The position numbers and the translations under genes were made by a program. From an uncultured Roseicyclus sp. (lineage in GTDB: Bacteria > Pseudomonadota > Alphaproteobacteria > Rhodobacterales > Rhodobacteraceae): a stretch of DNA of 64,000 nucleotides. Numbering within the stretch: position 1 is the first letter of the stretch; the number at the start of each line of letters is the position of its first letter. Below, in pieces: positions 53,838 to 63,884 of the stretch. The stretch spans positions 1,522,501-1,586,500 of the forward strand of contig CANLEH010000001.1 in NCBI GenBank assembly GCA_947489665.1. The letters run 5' to 3'. A model generated the notes under the pieces. It ran no database searches and was not told where the DNA came from. It saw only the letters and a list, made by a program, of their open reading frames with translations.

Positions 53838-54962
53838 ATGGAAAAAACTGTCTCTCTGAAATCTTCTGCGGTCGCCGCGGCTTTGCTGCTGACCGCAACG
53901 CCATTGGCAGCTCAATCGCTGTCCCCGTTCGAAGATGCGCTTTTGAACGTGCCCTCGAACGCTGTTGCCTTTGAGCGCCCCTATGTTGAAGTCGAATTTG
54001 GCGACCCGGACGCCTCATCGAACATCGCAGACATTCGACGCGCGGCGGGCCTGCCGTCACCCGATCCTTATGTCGCCCATCTTGGCGGGCTTCCCACATA
54101 CCTTCGGCAAGCGCTTGTCCTTGTCGAACCCGATGACGTCATTCCGACCATTGGGATAGCCCCCTACGATCTGGGTGCGTCCCTGCATCTGTCCGTGCCG
54201 CCAAATGGGCTGCTGTCCATTGCGCTCGCGCCAGAAGCACGCGCTGCGATGCGCGCGGCGCTGGCCGACAGCGACTCAATGACGTTCGAGCGGAGGGGCG
54301 AGGCGGAGGTGGCGTGGACGGGCGCGCAAGACTTTGCGGTCAACATCCAAAACCGCGACCCGTCCAATCCCTTTGGCGGAAATCTAGGCTTGTCCGGGCG
54401 GTACCTGCTTACCGATCCCGGTGTGCTGTGGTCGCCCGGCTGGCCTGCCATCGAAGCGGCCCTGTCAGACGCTGAACCGTTTGCCACGGATGATCGTCTG
54501 GCGGCGATCATCGACGTGCTCGACGCGACGAACGCGGAAGCGGGTTCCGTATTGCGCCATGTCTACGGCGTTGTGGCTGACCCTGCGCAACTCCCGGCCT
54601 TTGCACAAACGATGCTGAGCAACCCGTCCATCGCCATGACCGCTCTCATGGCGTTCGACCTTGCCACGCAGGACACCGACATTGGCTTTATGGTGCTGAC
54701 CTTTTCTGCGGGCACGGACGTGACAGCACTTGCTGCAAACGTACGGACGACGCTGACCGACGGCATGAGCCTTGGGGCGCGCAGGCCATTTAATCAGATT
54801 TTCGAAGACGCACCGATCGTTACCGTCCATGACGGTGAGGTTCCTGCCCTAAGCATCCGATCATCCGCGCCGGCGTCCGATGACTTTCTTCAAAACCGCC
54901 CGTCCCATACGCTAACGAATCTGCTGTTCATCGGTGATTTGGGACATGTCCTGACCCCGTGA
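53838..54962 (+). CDS. Secreted protein, tandem paralogue 2 (NPFGG family)
   Basis: 374 residues. The signal peptide ends PLAAQS. It shares with the gene in front WTGAQDF and RDPSNPFGGNLGLSGRY (WTG at 160, NPFGG at 177) and a following LWSPGWPAIEAAL that matches WATGWSALDLAL. Similar length and the same position of the conserved core show a tandem duplication with strong divergence outside it. No cysteine-rich or catalytic motif was found. Its stop lies three bases before that of the convergent DUF427 gene. Confidence 0.78.
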   Translation: MEKTVSLKSSAVAAALLLTATPLAAQSLSPFEDALLNVPSNAVAFERPYVEVEFGDPDASSNIADIRRAAGLPSPDPYVAHLGGLPTYLRQALVLVEPDDVIPTIGIAPYDLGASLHLSVPPNGLLSIALAPEARAAMRAALADSDSMTFERRGEAEVAWTGAQDFAVNIQNRDPSNPFGGNLGLSGRYLLTDPGVLWSPGWPAIEAALSDAEPFATDDRLAAIIDVLDATNAEAGSVLRHVYGVVADPAQLPAFAQTMLSNPSIAMTALMAFDLATQDTDIGFMVLTFSAGTDVTALAANVRTTLTDGMSLGARRPFNQIFEDAPIVTVHDGEVPALSIRSSAPASDDFLQNRPSHTLTNLLFIGDLGHVLTP

Positions 54963-54965
54963 AGG

Positions 54966-55307
54966 TCAGAGCTTTTCGACTGCGACCCGATCCGAATAGA
55001 AGGCGATGTGCCCGGCAATCTCGCTGACTTGATCCAGCGGGGTCTCATAACTCCAGGCGGCATCGACGATCTCGCCATCTGGACCGGACACCGTGAAATA
55101 CGTGGCCGTTCCCTTGTGAGGGCACCGCGTGGTCGAGGTCGTCTGTTCCAAAAAGCTCATCCCGATATCTTCGCGCGGGAAGTAGATCACCGGCGGATAG
55201 GAGCCTTCGGTCAATTCCAGGGCATTGGCGCTTTCGCCCAGAACAGCACCGCTGGCGCGAACAACCCAAGTGCCGGATACCTTACGGATCGTGATATGGT
55301 CTGCCAT
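54966..55307 (-). CDS. DUF427 family protein
   Basis: 113 residues from ATG 55307 (the open frame is longer upstream, but the family starts at MADHITIRK). The DUF427 signature is complete: WVVRASGAVLGESANALELTEGSYPPVIYFPREDI, then TRCPHKGTATYFTV and AWSYETPLDQVSEIAGHIAFYSDRV. The family is widespread, of unknown function; the Cys-His-Lys (CPHKG) segment is invariant. No signal peptide. It is convergent with the secreted paralogue gene. Confidence 0.9.
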   Translation of the reverse strand: MADHITIRKVSGTWVVRASGAVLGESANALELTEGSYPPVIYFPREDIGMSFLEQTTSTTRCPHKGTATYFTVSGPDGEIVDAAWSYETPLDQVSEIAGHIAFYSDRVAVEKL

Positions 55308-55385
55308 CGTGCCTGTCCCCCCAATGTTGAACGCCGCTTCTACCCTGCTCGGTCGCAGTTGCACAAGGGAGGGGCGCGTTTGTCT

Positions 55386-57191
55386 TCAGATTGGCGCACA
55401 CGCCGCTGCAAGCCAGGTTGCGGTCGACTTGTGCCCGCCATCCGTCAAACGTGGGCCGATCTTTTGCAGCACGTCTGAATGGTAGGAGTTCAGCCAATCG
55501 CGTTCTTCAGGGGCCAGCATATCTGCAACGATCAGGCGGCGGTCGATTGGCGCATAGGTCAGTGTCTCAAACCCCAGCATCTCACGATGTGCGTCGGCCC
55601 CTTCCGGGGCTTCGGCCACGTAAATGAGGTTCTCGATCCGAATGCCAAACGCACCTTCGCGGTAATAGCCGGGCTCGTTGGACACGATCATGCCCGCCTC
55701 AAAAGGCACGCGCCCCGTCCGCGCCAACCGTTGTGGCCCTTCATGGACACTCAGATACACCCCAACCCCGTGACCCGTACCGTGGTCGTAATCTCGACCT
55801 GTGGCCCAAAGGGGCGCGCGCGCCAATGCATCAAGATGTGCGCCACTGACACCCTTGGGAAACCGCGCGCGGTGGATGGCGATCAGGCCTTTCAGCACAA
55901 GCGTGAAGCACAACCGCTCTTCCAGCCCGACTTCGCCCACAGGCAAGGTGCGCGTGATGTCCGTGGTGCCGTCCTCATACTGCGCGCCACTGTCGATCAG
56001 GAACAACTGGCCCGGCAGAACCGGTGCATTTGTCTTCGTGGTCACGCGGTAATGCACGATGGCACCGTTGGGTCCGGCGCCCGCAATCGAATCGAACGAC
56101 AGGTCGCGCAGTGCGCCAGTCTCCGCGCGAAAGCCTTCCAACTGCGTGGCCACGTCTATTTCCGTCAGGCCCCCCGCTGGCGCCTTTTCGTCAAACCAAT
56201 GCAGGAAGCGCGCCATTGCGACACCGTCGCGCAGATGGGCGTCCGCACTTCCGGCCAGTTCGGCTTCGGTCTTGCGCGCCTTTGGCAAAAGGCAGGGATC
56301 GGCGGCCTTCACGATTTCTGTGCCCGCACCCTCCAGCGCCCATCGAACCGCATCGGGGCAGGTGGCCGGATCAACGCGCACCGGGCCCTTCAACTCTGCA
56401 AGGGCGGCTTCGAACGCATCCCAAGCGGCAACGCGCACGCCCTCGCCAAGATCGAGCCGCTCGAATTTCGCAGGGTCCGAGAACACGGTCATGGCGCCAT
56501 TGGCATCAAGGATCGCAAAGGCCTGCACGACTGGCAGGTTGGCCAGATCGGACCCGCGGATATTCAGCAACCAGTTGATCGAATCCGGCAGTGTCAGAAC
56601 AACGGCGCCCTGACCCTTTTCGCGCAGAATGCTCAGGATCTCGTCCCGCTTTTCCGAACTGGACCGGCCCGCAAGCGCCTCGGGATACGGCACAGCCGCT
56701 CCAGCCGGTCGTCCCGGCTGTTCAGATCCCCAGATCGCATCAACGGCGTTGTCGATGGGCGCCAGGCTGATCTGATGTGGCCCCACCTTGGCCTCAAGCC
56801 GCGCAATCTCGTTGATGGTGTGCAGCCAAGGGTCAAAGCCGATTTCGCCCCCACCGGGCATGTGCTCCAGCAACCAATCACCAAGTTGAACCTCGGGCCA
56901 ATGTACCGGCGTGAAGTCCGCGGCAATCTGGGATTTGACCTGGACGCGGTAGCGCCCGTCGATGAAGACGCCTGCGATGTCCGGTAAGATCGCGGCGAAA
57001 CCGGCTGATCCGGTGAACCCCGTCAGCCAGGCCAGACGCTCATCACGCGGGGCGACATATTCGCCCTGATGCGCATCGGCACGGGGGACCAGAAAGCCGT
57101 CCAGATCCTTGGCTGCAAGATGGGCCCGCAGGGTTGCCAAGCGGGGCGGACCATCTTCGGGCCGCGTCTGTTCCTCAAAGTTCTGAAACAT
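55386..57191 (-). CDS. pepP: Xaa-Pro aminopeptidase (M24B, long type)
   Basis: 601 residues. Two N-terminal creatinase-like domains (to about 300) and a C-terminal pita-bread catalytic domain. Metal ligands are visible: Asp-Asp in IDSGAQYEDGTTDITRT, His in GTGHGVGVYLSVHEGP, Glu in SNEPGYYREGAFGIRIENL. It removes an N-terminal residue before proline. The long three-domain form is common in alphaproteobacteria. It is adjacent to DUF427 (78 bases) and cobT (35 bases) on the same strand. Confidence 0.93.
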   Translation of the reverse strand: MFQNFEEQTRPEDGPPRLATLRAHLAAKDLDGFLVPRADAHQGEYVAPRDERLAWLTGFTGSAGFAAILPDIAGVFIDGRYRVQVKSQIAADFTPVHWPEVQLGDWLLEHMPGGGEIGFDPWLHTINEIARLEAKVGPHQISLAPIDNAVDAIWGSEQPGRPAGAAVPYPEALAGRSSSEKRDEILSILREKGQGAVVLTLPDSINWLLNIRGSDLANLPVVQAFAILDANGAMTVFSDPAKFERLDLGEGVRVAAWDAFEAALAELKGPVRVDPATCPDAVRWALEGAGTEIVKAADPCLLPKARKTEAELAGSADAHLRDGVAMARFLHWFDEKAPAGGLTEIDVATQLEGFRAETGALRDLSFDSIAGAGPNGAIVHYRVTTKTNAPVLPGQLFLIDSGAQYEDGTTDITRTLPVGEVGLEERLCFTLVLKGLIAIHRARFPKGVSGAHLDALARAPLWATGRDYDHGTGHGVGVYLSVHEGPQRLARTGRVPFEAGMIVSNEPGYYREGAFGIRIENLIYVAEAPEGADAHREMLGFETLTYAPIDRRLIVADMLAPEERDWLNSYHSDVLQKIGPRLTDGGHKSTATWLAAACAPI

Positions 57192-57226
57192 CCCGTGCTC
57201 CCCTCAATGGTGTTGCAGAGCTTGCG

Positions 57227-59107
57227 TCAGCCTGCCTTGCGCATCCCCATCACGCGCGCCCGCGCCCTTGGGTCTGTGTCGAAAAGCGAGGCCAGCTGTT
57301 CAGTGATCGCTCCGGCAAGCTGTTCGGCATCCGTGATCGTCACCGCGCGTTCGTAGTATCGCGTCACGTCATGGCCGATCCCGATAGCCAGCAGTTCGAC
57401 CGCGCGCCGCTTCTCAACCATGGCGATCACATCACGCAGATGCTTTTCCAGATAGTTGGCCGGGTTCACCGACAAGGTGCTGTCATCCACCGGCGCGCCG
57501 TCCGAGATCACCATCAGGATCTTGCGTGCCTCGGGCCTGCCGGCCATCCGCCGATGCGCCCATTCGAGCGCCTCACCGTCGATGTTTTCCTTGAGCAAGC
57601 CCTCTTTCATCATAAGGCCAAGATTGTCCCGCACACGCCGCCACGGCGCGTCCGCGCTCTTGTAGATGATATGGCGCAGGTCGTTCAGGCGCCCGGGCTG
57701 TTGCGGACGGCCTTGGCCGAGCCATTCCTCCCGCGCCTTGCCGCCCTTCCAGGCGCGTGTGGTGAAGCCGAGGATTTCGACCTTGACCCCGCATCGCTCC
57801 AGCGTACGCGCCAGAACATCGGCGCAGATCGCAGCGATCGAGATTGGGCGCCCGCGCATAGAGCCGGAGTTGTCGAGCAGCAGCGTCACGCACGTATCGC
57901 GAAACTCGGTGTCGTGTTCGATCTTGAAGCTCAGCGGCGTGGTGGGGTTGGCCACAACCCGCGCCAGACGGCCAGCATCCAAAATGCCTTCTTCCTTGTC
58001 GAATTCCCACGACCGGTTCTGCTGCGCCTGCAACCGCCGTTGCAATTTGTTGGCCAGCCGCGACACCGCGCCTTTCAGGGGCTCAAGCTGCTGGTCCAGA
58101 TAGGCACGCAGGCGCTCAAGCTCCTGCGCCTCGGCCAGATCCTCGGCGGCGATTTCCTCGTCGTTTTCGGTCGAGAACACCACGTATTCGGGGTCAGCTT
58201 CGGAATGCGGGGCAGGGGGCGGCGGATCAAGCGGCGCTTCGCCATCGGGCAGCTCCTGCTCCTCCATATCCTCCGACTCGCCATTGTCGTCCATCTCGAC
58301 CTGCGCCTGGGAGGCATCCTGCTGCTCTTCCTGGCTGCGCTCGGGCGAGGCTTCGGCCTCTTCCTCCTGGTTATCGTCTTCGCCGGTCGAGTCGGGCTGA
58401 TCCTCTTCCTGATCCTCGCCCGCATCCTCGTCGGACTCGTCGTCGATTTCGTCCGGGTCGTCGCCCAATTGGTCGCCGTAGCCCAGATCGTCGATCAGCT
58501 GTCGCGCGAATTTTGCAAAGGAGGTCTGGTTAGACAGAACATCTTGAAGGTTTTCCAAGGTCCCATCGCAACGATCCTCAATGAAGCCGCGCCACAACTC
58601 CATCACATTGGCCGCCTCGGTCGGCATGTCACGACCGGTTGCCAAATGTCGGATCAAATATCCCGCAGCCGTGGCCAGGGGGGCGTCGGCCGCATCGCGG
58701 ATCTCACCATATCCCTTGCGGCGCGCGTCCGAGCCGATTTTGGCATCGATATTGCCCGCCGTGCCCGGCATGTCGCGCGCGCCCATCGCTTCGCAGCGGG
58801 CGGTTTCCATCGCTTCCATCAGATCGCGGGCCATAGCACCCTGCGGCGCGTAGCGCGCAGCGGTGCCTTGATCGTGGTATTTGTGGCGCAAGGCCAAGGC
58901 GTCCGCCGTCCCGCGGGCCAGCAACACCTCTTCGCGCGTCATCCGTCGACTGACTTGCGGCAGACGCACACTGTCACCCGACAGGCCCGGCGGGTCCACC
59001 GTGTAGGTAACCGCCAGTTCCGGGTCATCCGCCATAACACGCGTTGCTTCGGCCAGCGCCTTCTTGAACGGGTCGGCAGGGTTGTCGGATGGATTGAACT
59101 TGCTCAT
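57227..59107 (-). CDS. cobT: Cobaltochelatase subunit CobT
   Basis: 626 residues from ATG 59107. CobT forms with CobS (AAA+ ATPase) the motor that helps CobN insert cobalt into hydrogenobyrinic acid a,c-diamide in aerobic B12 synthesis. N-terminal [22 protein letters not shown], a highly acidic Asp/Glu middle (about 230-320), and a C-terminal von Willebrand A domain with the MIDAS motif DNSGSMRG near 413 and [20 protein letters not shown]. The ORF is extendable upstream, but this N-terminus matches the family. Its partner cobS is at the right edge of the window. Confidence 0.96.
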   Translation of the reverse strand: MSKFNPSDNPADPFKKALAEATRVMADDPELAVTYTVDPPGLSGDSVRLPQVSRRMTREEVLLARGTADALALRHKYHDQGTAARYAPQGAMARDLMEAMETARCEAMGARDMPGTAGNIDAKIGSDARRKGYGEIRDAADAPLATAAGYLIRHLATGRDMPTEAANVMELWRGFIEDRCDGTLENLQDVLSNQTSFAKFARQLIDDLGYGDQLGDDPDEIDDESDEDAGEDQEEDQPDSTGEDDNQEEEAEASPERSQEEQQDASQAQVEMDDNGESEDMEEQELPDGEAPLDPPPPAPHSEADPEYVVFSTENDEEIAAEDLAEAQELERLRAYLDQQLEPLKGAVSRLANKLQRRLQAQQNRSWEFDKEEGILDAGRLARVVANPTTPLSFKIEHDTEFRDTCVTLLLDNSGSMRGRPISIAAICADVLARTLERCGVKVEILGFTTRAWKGGKAREEWLGQGRPQQPGRLNDLRHIIYKSADAPWRRVRDNLGLMMKEGLLKENIDGEALEWAHRRMAGRPEARKILMVISDGAPVDDSTLSVNPANYLEKHLRDVIAMVEKRRAVELLAIGIGHDVTRYYERAVTITDAEQLAGAITEQLASLFDTDPRARARVMGMRKAG

Positions 59108-59157
59108 GCCCGATATGTGGACCGCAGGGGCGGGGAGGGCAAGGGGAACTCGTGCCC

Positions 59158-59817
59158 CTAGGGCCCGGCCGCCCACCAGTCATCCAACGGACCCGTGCAG
59201 GGTGCAGGCAAGGCTGCTGTCCAATCCCATTCCGATAGTCTCACACGCGGGATCTCGGCACGGCCTGAATCCGCAACGGAATAGAGCACCGCCTCAGTCT
59301 CCCCTTCACCGCCGCGTTCCCCAAAAACCTCCCAATCGCCGGTCAGCATGTTCACATCACAGCGAAAACCACCTGCATCCAGCCGGTCATAGGTGGAATA
59401 GGTGAACCCAGCGATCACAAAGGCACTGTCGCGAAAGGCAATTGTCAGCGTCTGCGACCAGGGCGACCGGCCAATCCCAATCTGCTCTGATTGCAAAAGG
59501 AGGGAGCCGTTTTCAGCTTCCTCAAGCCACGGGGCCTGCCCAAAAAGCGGGCCGTTGAATGCGATATTGCGCACCACCTCTAGAACGGCGCTGCCGTCCG
59601 ACCGGCGCCGGTCGGTGAAAATCACCAGATCAGCGCCATCAGGCTCGTCTTCTGAGGTCAAAAGCACCGCCGTTTCGCACCCATTGCTCCCCTCAACGAG
59701 GTCGAGACAAAGACTGTCAATCAGGCGGGGCAATATGGACGCCTCCGCCTCCGTCAGCTCTTGGCCGATTGCAGGGGCTGCGGCAAGAAATCCCGCCACG
59801 AATGCCAGATATCTCAT
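59158..59817 (-). CDS. Secreted protein, 219-residue paralogue B
   Basis: 219 residues from ATG 59817. The signal peptide ends APAIGQ. It shares with the next upstream gene Cys37/Cys47 ([21 protein letters not shown]), FTYSTYDR at 138-145 and [14 protein letters not shown] at 151-164, at nearly the same residue numbers. Ends in Pro/Trp-rich DDWWAAGP. No known family. It starts 23 bases after the end of its paralogue, so the pair is probably co-transcribed toward cobT. Confidence 0.75.
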   Translation of the reverse strand: MRYLAFVAGFLAAAPAIGQELTEAEASILPRLIDSLCLDLVEGSNGCETAVLLTSEDEPDGADLVIFTDRRRSDGSAVLEVVRNIAFNGPLFGQAPWLEEAENGSLLLQSEQIGIGRSPWSQTLTIAFRDSAFVIAGFTYSTYDRLDAGGFRCDVNMLTGDWEVFGERGGEGETEAVLYSVADSGRAEIPRVRLSEWDWTAALPAPCTGPLDDWWAAGP

Positions 59818-59840
59818 GCGTCGTCTCCAATCTCGCCAAA

Positions 59841-60500
59841 TCAAGGTGCGTGGTCGAACCAGCTTGCAAGGATTTCATCGCAATGCGACGGCGGCTCGCG
59901 AAATGACCACCATCGCACATCCGTTTCATCGGGAAAGGCCTGTCCGACGGTATCCCAGTCTATCGTCTCTTCGGTTGATTCAGGATCGACGCGAACAGCA
60001 ACGGCGCGCCATGTCCCTGCAACCATATCGACATCGCAGCTGAAATCGCCCCCCATCGGGCGGTCATAGCTGCTGTAGGAGTAGCCAACGACCTGAAACG
60101 CATCGTCGTGATAGGCGATTTCGAGCGTTTCGAACCAGGGGTAGCGGCCATGGCTGGACTGTTGCGAATGCACCAAAAGGGCGCCGCGTTCGCCCATTGC
60201 CAACCGCGCGCGTTGCCCGTCCAAATCACGGTGCAATGCGAAATCGCGGGCAACCAACGGCTCGATGGCCTCGTTTGAGGGGACGATCAGCAGATCGACC
60301 ATGCCCTCCAACGTTTCCGAGGTCAGCAGCAGGACACGGTCACAGGTCGGGCCACCCGGCGCCAGCTCGATGCAAGCCGCATCTACCAAACGTGCGGCGA
60401 TGGCGGCTTCCATTGCCGTTGGGGCCGGGGCATCGGCCAATGCGGGGGCCGACGCGATCAAGGCCAGCAAAATGCCGGTCATGTGGGATTTGGACAGCAT
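59841..60500 (-). CDS. Secreted protein, 219-residue paralogue A
   Basis: 219 residues from ATG 60500, with GGAG six bases upstream (a GTG five codons earlier is possible). The signal peptide ends ...APALADA. Cys43/Cys53 (ACIELAPGGPTCDRVLLLTSE), YSYSSYDR at 140-147 and FSCDVDMVAGTWRA at 153-166 match paralogue B. Same length as B, which supports a direct duplication. Unknown function; exported domain with at least one disulfide expected. Confidence 0.75.
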   Translation of the reverse strand: MLSKSHMTGILLALIASAPALADAPAPTAMEAAIAARLVDAACIELAPGGPTCDRVLLLTSETLEGMVDLLIVPSNEAIEPLVARDFALHRDLDGQRARLAMGERGALLVHSQQSSHGRYPWFETLEIAYHDDAFQVVGYSYSSYDRPMGGDFSCDVDMVAGTWRAVAVRVDPESTEETIDWDTVGQAFPDETDVRWWSFREPPSHCDEILASWFDHAP

Positions 60501-60565
60501 ATTCACTCCGCTCACTGCGAAGAGAGTGCCCTCAGGCCCACCATCCCGTCGAGTGCGGGAAACCC

Positions 60566-60970
60566 TTACAGCGCGTAGCGATCCACGCAGGATTGCACCG
60601 CCATCACCAACTCTCGGCCATCATCGGCGAGGTACGGCGTGCCGTCACCGACAAGGCGTGGATAAAAGCTGGTGCGCGCCACGCTTTCCGCATGGCTGAA
60701 ATAGCCTGCTGCCAGGTCTTCAATGGCACTCAGGCTGGCGTCACCGCCGGCCTCCTGCACCAATGTGGCCGGCGGACCGCCAAAAGGCAGCGCCTCGACC
60801 TGGGCGAGGGTATTGGCGAATTCATAGGCATGGCCATAAGCCGAAAGGACCGCTGCACAATGCAGTGCCATCGCTTCGCCTTCATCGGGCCAGTTGAGTG
60901 GTGAGGCCCCCGCGTGGGGGGCGGACAGGCACACGGCAACAGCCGCGGCCCAAAGCCGTGATTGACGCAT
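60566..60970 (-). CDS. Small secreted protein, function unknown
   Basis: 134 residues from ATG 60970, with AGGGGAAG upstream. The signal peptide ends HAGASP. The mature part has Cys in ALHCAAVLSAYGHAYEF and near the end in VQSCVDRYAL, a possible disulfide joining the first and last helix. Helical prediction by eye. No family recognised. It sits between the dehydratase gene and the 219-residue paralogues, on the same strand. Confidence 0.7.
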   Translation of the reverse strand: MRQSRLWAAAVAVCLSAPHAGASPLNWPDEGEAMALHCAAVLSAYGHAYEFANTLAQVEALPFGGPPATLVQEAGGDASLSAIEDLAAGYFSHAESVARTSFYPRLVGDGTPYLADDGRELVMAVQSCVDRYAL

Positions 60971-61106
60971 TATCTTCCCCTTCACGTGATTGCAGTCGGA
61001 TCGTTTTTCCGTCCGACCGTCGCGGTTGCAGAATAGCAGACGGCGGAATTCCGCCCAAATCACAAATGAAGGTTCCGTTGCGTTATGTTGCTGCCTTGCA
61101 TGATCT

Positions 61107-62048
61107 TTAGGCGGTTACAAACCAATCGGGCTCGGCATTGCCGCCGCAAAGCAAGACGCAAACGCGCTCCCCTGCGGATGGTATATATGCGCCGGACGTC
61201 AGTGCTGCCAGCGCCACTGCGCTGCCGGGCTCTCCCACAAGACGCGTGCCCTCCCACAGGCGTTGGGCGGCCTCATATGTGGCTGCGTCGTCCACGATGA
61301 TGGCTTCATCGACATGGTTCCGGATCGCCTCAAAACTGTCGACGCCCAGGCGCGGACCACCAAGCGACCCAGCCGCCACGCCACTGGCGGACACGTCGAT
61401 ATCCGGCCCCTCACGCAGGGATTGCTCCAGCGTATTCGTGCCTTCGGTCTCGACCGAGACGATCTTCACCCGGTCTCGCAGCCAAGACGCCACGCCACCG
61501 ATCAAACCGCCCCCACCGGTGGAAACCAGGATCGTGTCAATTCCGCCCGTTTGCTCCTCGATCTCTTGCGCAACCGTCCCCTGACCGGTCAGGGTTGGCA
61601 CCGTGTCATAGGGGTGAACCGACAGCGCGCCGCTTTCCTCGGCATAGGTCGCGTATTCCGCCATGCAGTCCGCGACGGAGCCGTCCGTCAGAATAACCTC
61701 GCCTCCGAACGCCCGCATCCGGCGCAGTTTCTCTTCCTTGGCAATCGCCTTGGGCACGTAGATGCGGCTCTTGTGCCCCAGCTTGGTCGCCGCATAGGCC
61801 ACCGCCGCGCCATGGTTGCCGCCGGAGGCCGCGACGATCCCCACATCTGGGACATCGCGGGTCAGCATGTTGAAGAACGCGCCCCGTACCTTGAACGATC
61901 CGGTGACCTGCGTGTGCTCCAGCTTGAGCGTGATTGAACCAGAGAGGCCAAGCGCGTCTTCTGATATCGAAAGAATGGGCGTTTTGCGGATATACGGCGC
62001 GATCAGAGGCGCGGCATCGGATATCTCTTGGGGTGTCGGATATGGCAT
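61107..62048 (-). CDS. PLP-dependent threonine/serine dehydratase family protein
   Basis: 313 residues, fold type II. The PLP lysine is Lys53 in TGSFKVRGAFF, the phosphate loop is STGGGGLIGGVA, and ASGGNHGAAVAYAA is the Asn-His substrate loop. There is no ACT regulatory domain, so it is not the allosteric biosynthetic IlvA. It could be catabolic threonine dehydratase, serine dehydratase, or an ectoine-degradation EutB-type enzyme; context does not separate these. It is flanked by unrelated small genes. Confidence 0.87.
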   Translation of the reverse strand: MPYPTPQEISDAAPLIAPYIRKTPILSISEDALGLSGSITLKLEHTQVTGSFKVRGAFFNMLTRDVPDVGIVAASGGNHGAAVAYAATKLGHKSRIYVPKAIAKEEKLRRMRAFGGEVILTDGSVADCMAEYATYAEESGALSVHPYDTVPTLTGQGTVAQEIEEQTGGIDTILVSTGGGGLIGGVASWLRDRVKIVSVETEGTNTLEQSLREGPDIDVSASGVAAGSLGGPRLGVDSFEAIRNHVDEAIIVDDAATYEAAQRLWEGTRLVGEPGSAVALAALTSGAYIPSAGERVCVLLCGGNAEPDWFVTA

Positions 62049-62090
62049 GGCCGGACGATGGACCGGGTGGCCGAGGGCGTCAATCCACGC

Positions 62091-62564
62091 CTAAAGCCCG
62101 GCACACGGATCCGGCGCTTGCGGTGTCGCAGGCCGCCCCTCGATCCGCCGCGCAATTTCCTGACTGCGCCGCCAAATCCCAAGTGTATTGCCCGGAAGGC
62201 CAACTGCATCCAGCACAGCCCCCTCAACCGCGCCACGAACCCGGCCTTGCACATGCTGCCCGGCGCGGCATTCCGCTTCGGCCCGGCTCTGCGGGATGGT
62301 CGGGATATTCGGCACGCCCGGCACATCGCTCAGGTTGATGCCCGGCGCAATTTCGGGGTTTAGCTGCGCATTGATATCCGGCGTCTGAATGTCTGCCACG
62401 ATCGTGCCGCGCGTGGGGCATTGCAGGCGGGTGCCCTGCGGGTCAGGTCCCAAGACCTGGCACACCTCACCATCGGCCAAGGTGATGGACTGGCCCGGGG
62501 AATAGACCGGCTGACACGCACCCAGCGCACAAAGAGCGATTGGAATGACGAAAAGGCGTTGCAT
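62091..62564 (-). CDS. Predicted lipoprotein
   Basis: 157 residues from ATG 62564. Type II signal peptide with lipobox CALGAC, Cys17 lipidated. The mature region has two Cys (GEVCQVLG, LQCPTRG) and a Pro-rich SDVPGVPNIPTIPQ stretch, then AECRAGQHVQGRVRGAVEGAVLDAVGLP. No family is recognised. It lies 42 bases upstream of the dehydratase gene and may share a transcript with it. Confidence 0.78.
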   Translation of the reverse strand: MQRLFVIPIALCALGACQPVYSPGQSITLADGEVCQVLGPDPQGTRLQCPTRGTIVADIQTPDINAQLNPEIAPGINLSDVPGVPNIPTIPQSRAEAECRAGQHVQGRVRGAVEGAVLDAVGLPGNTLGIWRRSQEIARRIEGRPATPQAPDPCAGL

Positions 62565-62625
62565 CGTTTCATTGTGCACGAAGGCTGGCGGCCCCGTCGC
62601 GGGGAAACCCCGCACAGTCGGCCCC

Positions 62626-63576
62626 TTAGCGCAGCGGACAGGCCACTGCAGCACTGCCTGCGATGCGTGTGCAGCTCGGCAGTGGACCGGGTGGCGGGGC
62701 CTCGACCTGCTCCTCTCCCGTCTCGTCAATGATAACGAAAGATGCACCGTCGCCTAGCACGTCCGAGTGCGCCAAAAGCAGCCACATATAGTACCGGCCG
62801 AACGGGTCCTGCGGATCGTCCGAGACCCGCGCCAGGATCTCAGCGACCTCGGCCTCCGTTAGGCCGTCGAAGCTCTCCGGATTGGGCAGCAACAGGTCGG
62901 TTGCGAGCGCTTCAGCGGCATTTGTCCCGGGCAGGGCCGTGTAAAGTGGCAGAGCCTCTTCAATATCGGCTAGCGACAGATTGGCCCGGCCACTGACGGC
63001 TTGAAGCAAGGCTTCAACATCCGCGCCAAAATCACCTGCTGCCAACGCCTCGTCGATCCCGCGGATCACCGCCGTCAGCCGCTGCCTGCGCTCAAAATCG
63101 AAGGGCAGGGGATCAATTTCACCGCGCAAGGCCGTCGCGCGCGTTGGCGAAACATCCGGGAACCGGCGGGTGGAAAGCTCCCGTTCCACAACCCGGCGCG
63201 CGCGCTCCCAATCCTGACAATCGGCCTGCGCCTGCCGCAGGATCGTCAGAAACGGTTCAGGCGGGTCGCGGAGCGGTTCGCCGCCCCGGCGCAGGACGTC
63301 TACCGCGATGTCATGCTCAGTGGCGCGCGCCTCTGCCATGGCACGGATGCGGTCAACCGAAACACCCGACTCCACCGCAACATCCTCCAGCCGGATCACA
63401 TCGCCGTAGAGGTCAACCTCAGACGCCCCCAACAGGCAGGCCGCGCCGTACCACGCAATCGCGAACCGCATTTCTTCAAGCGATTGCGGCGGGTTGGACG
63501 GCCGCTCCCCCGGCGGGCTCGCCTGTGCGGTACCGAGGCTCAGCGCAGCCGCCAAAAGACCCGCAGCCACCCTCAT
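62626..63576 (-). CDS. Secreted helical protein, function unknown
   Basis: 316 residues from ATG 63576, which overlaps the stop of the membrane gene in front. The signal peptide ends GTAQAS. Mostly alpha-helical with many Glu/Arg (FLTILRQAQADCQDWERARRVVERELSTRRFP; LTEAEVAEILARVSDDP), two Cys pairs possible (GAACLLG, ADCQDW, PSCTRI, VACPLR). No family recognised. Likely periplasmic. Confidence 0.75.
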   Translation of the reverse strand: MRVAAGLLAAALSLGTAQASPPGERPSNPPQSLEEMRFAIAWYGAACLLGASEVDLYGDVIRLEDVAVESGVSVDRIRAMAEARATEHDIAVDVLRRGGEPLRDPPEPFLTILRQAQADCQDWERARRVVERELSTRRFPDVSPTRATALRGEIDPLPFDFERRQRLTAVIRGIDEALAAGDFGADVEALLQAVSGRANLSLADIEEALPLYTALPGTNAAEALATDLLLPNPESFDGLTEAEVAEILARVSDDPQDPFGRYYMWLLLAHSDVLGDGASFVIIDETGEEQVEAPPPGPLPSCTRIAGSAAVACPLR

Positions 63577-63884
63577 GCCGAAGCCGCGGCGACAATATTG
63601 GCCGTGTTCAGCACCAGGAAAGCCACAAACGCCACAAGGAAAAAGCCAAGGCCCGGGCGTTTGCGCCACAAAAGACCAAGGCACCCAAAGAGCATCGGTA
63701 TTGCGATCAATCCCAGCGAGAAGCCAATGAAGCCCGCCCAGTCAAAGCCGGACCCAGCCCCCTCGGTCAGAATGATGTAAAGTGGAAAGCCCGCTTGCAG
63801 GCCCCAAAGCAGAATGAACGTGAACAGCACCCACCACCCCGTCCTGCGACGGGGGCGTGGCGTCGGATCGACGTCGTCAGCCAA
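63573..63884 (-). CDS. Small membrane protein behind cobS
   Basis: 103 residues starting at TTG 63884, whose bases overlap the cobS stop codon (CTTGGCTGA). A short Pro/Arg-rich N-terminus ([10 protein letters not shown]) precedes three transmembrane segments (17-38, 49-70, 77-99). The RRR before the first helix sets a cytoplasmic N-terminus. Overlap indicates translational coupling with cobS. Function unknown; context alone would suggest a link to cobalamin synthesis, but this is not supported otherwise. Confidence 0.72.
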   Translation of the reverse strand: MADDVDPTPRPRRRTGWWVLFTFILLWGLQAGFPLYIILTEGAGSGFDWAGFIGFSLGLIAIPMLFGCLGLLWRKRPGLGFFLVAFVAFLVLNTANIVAAASA

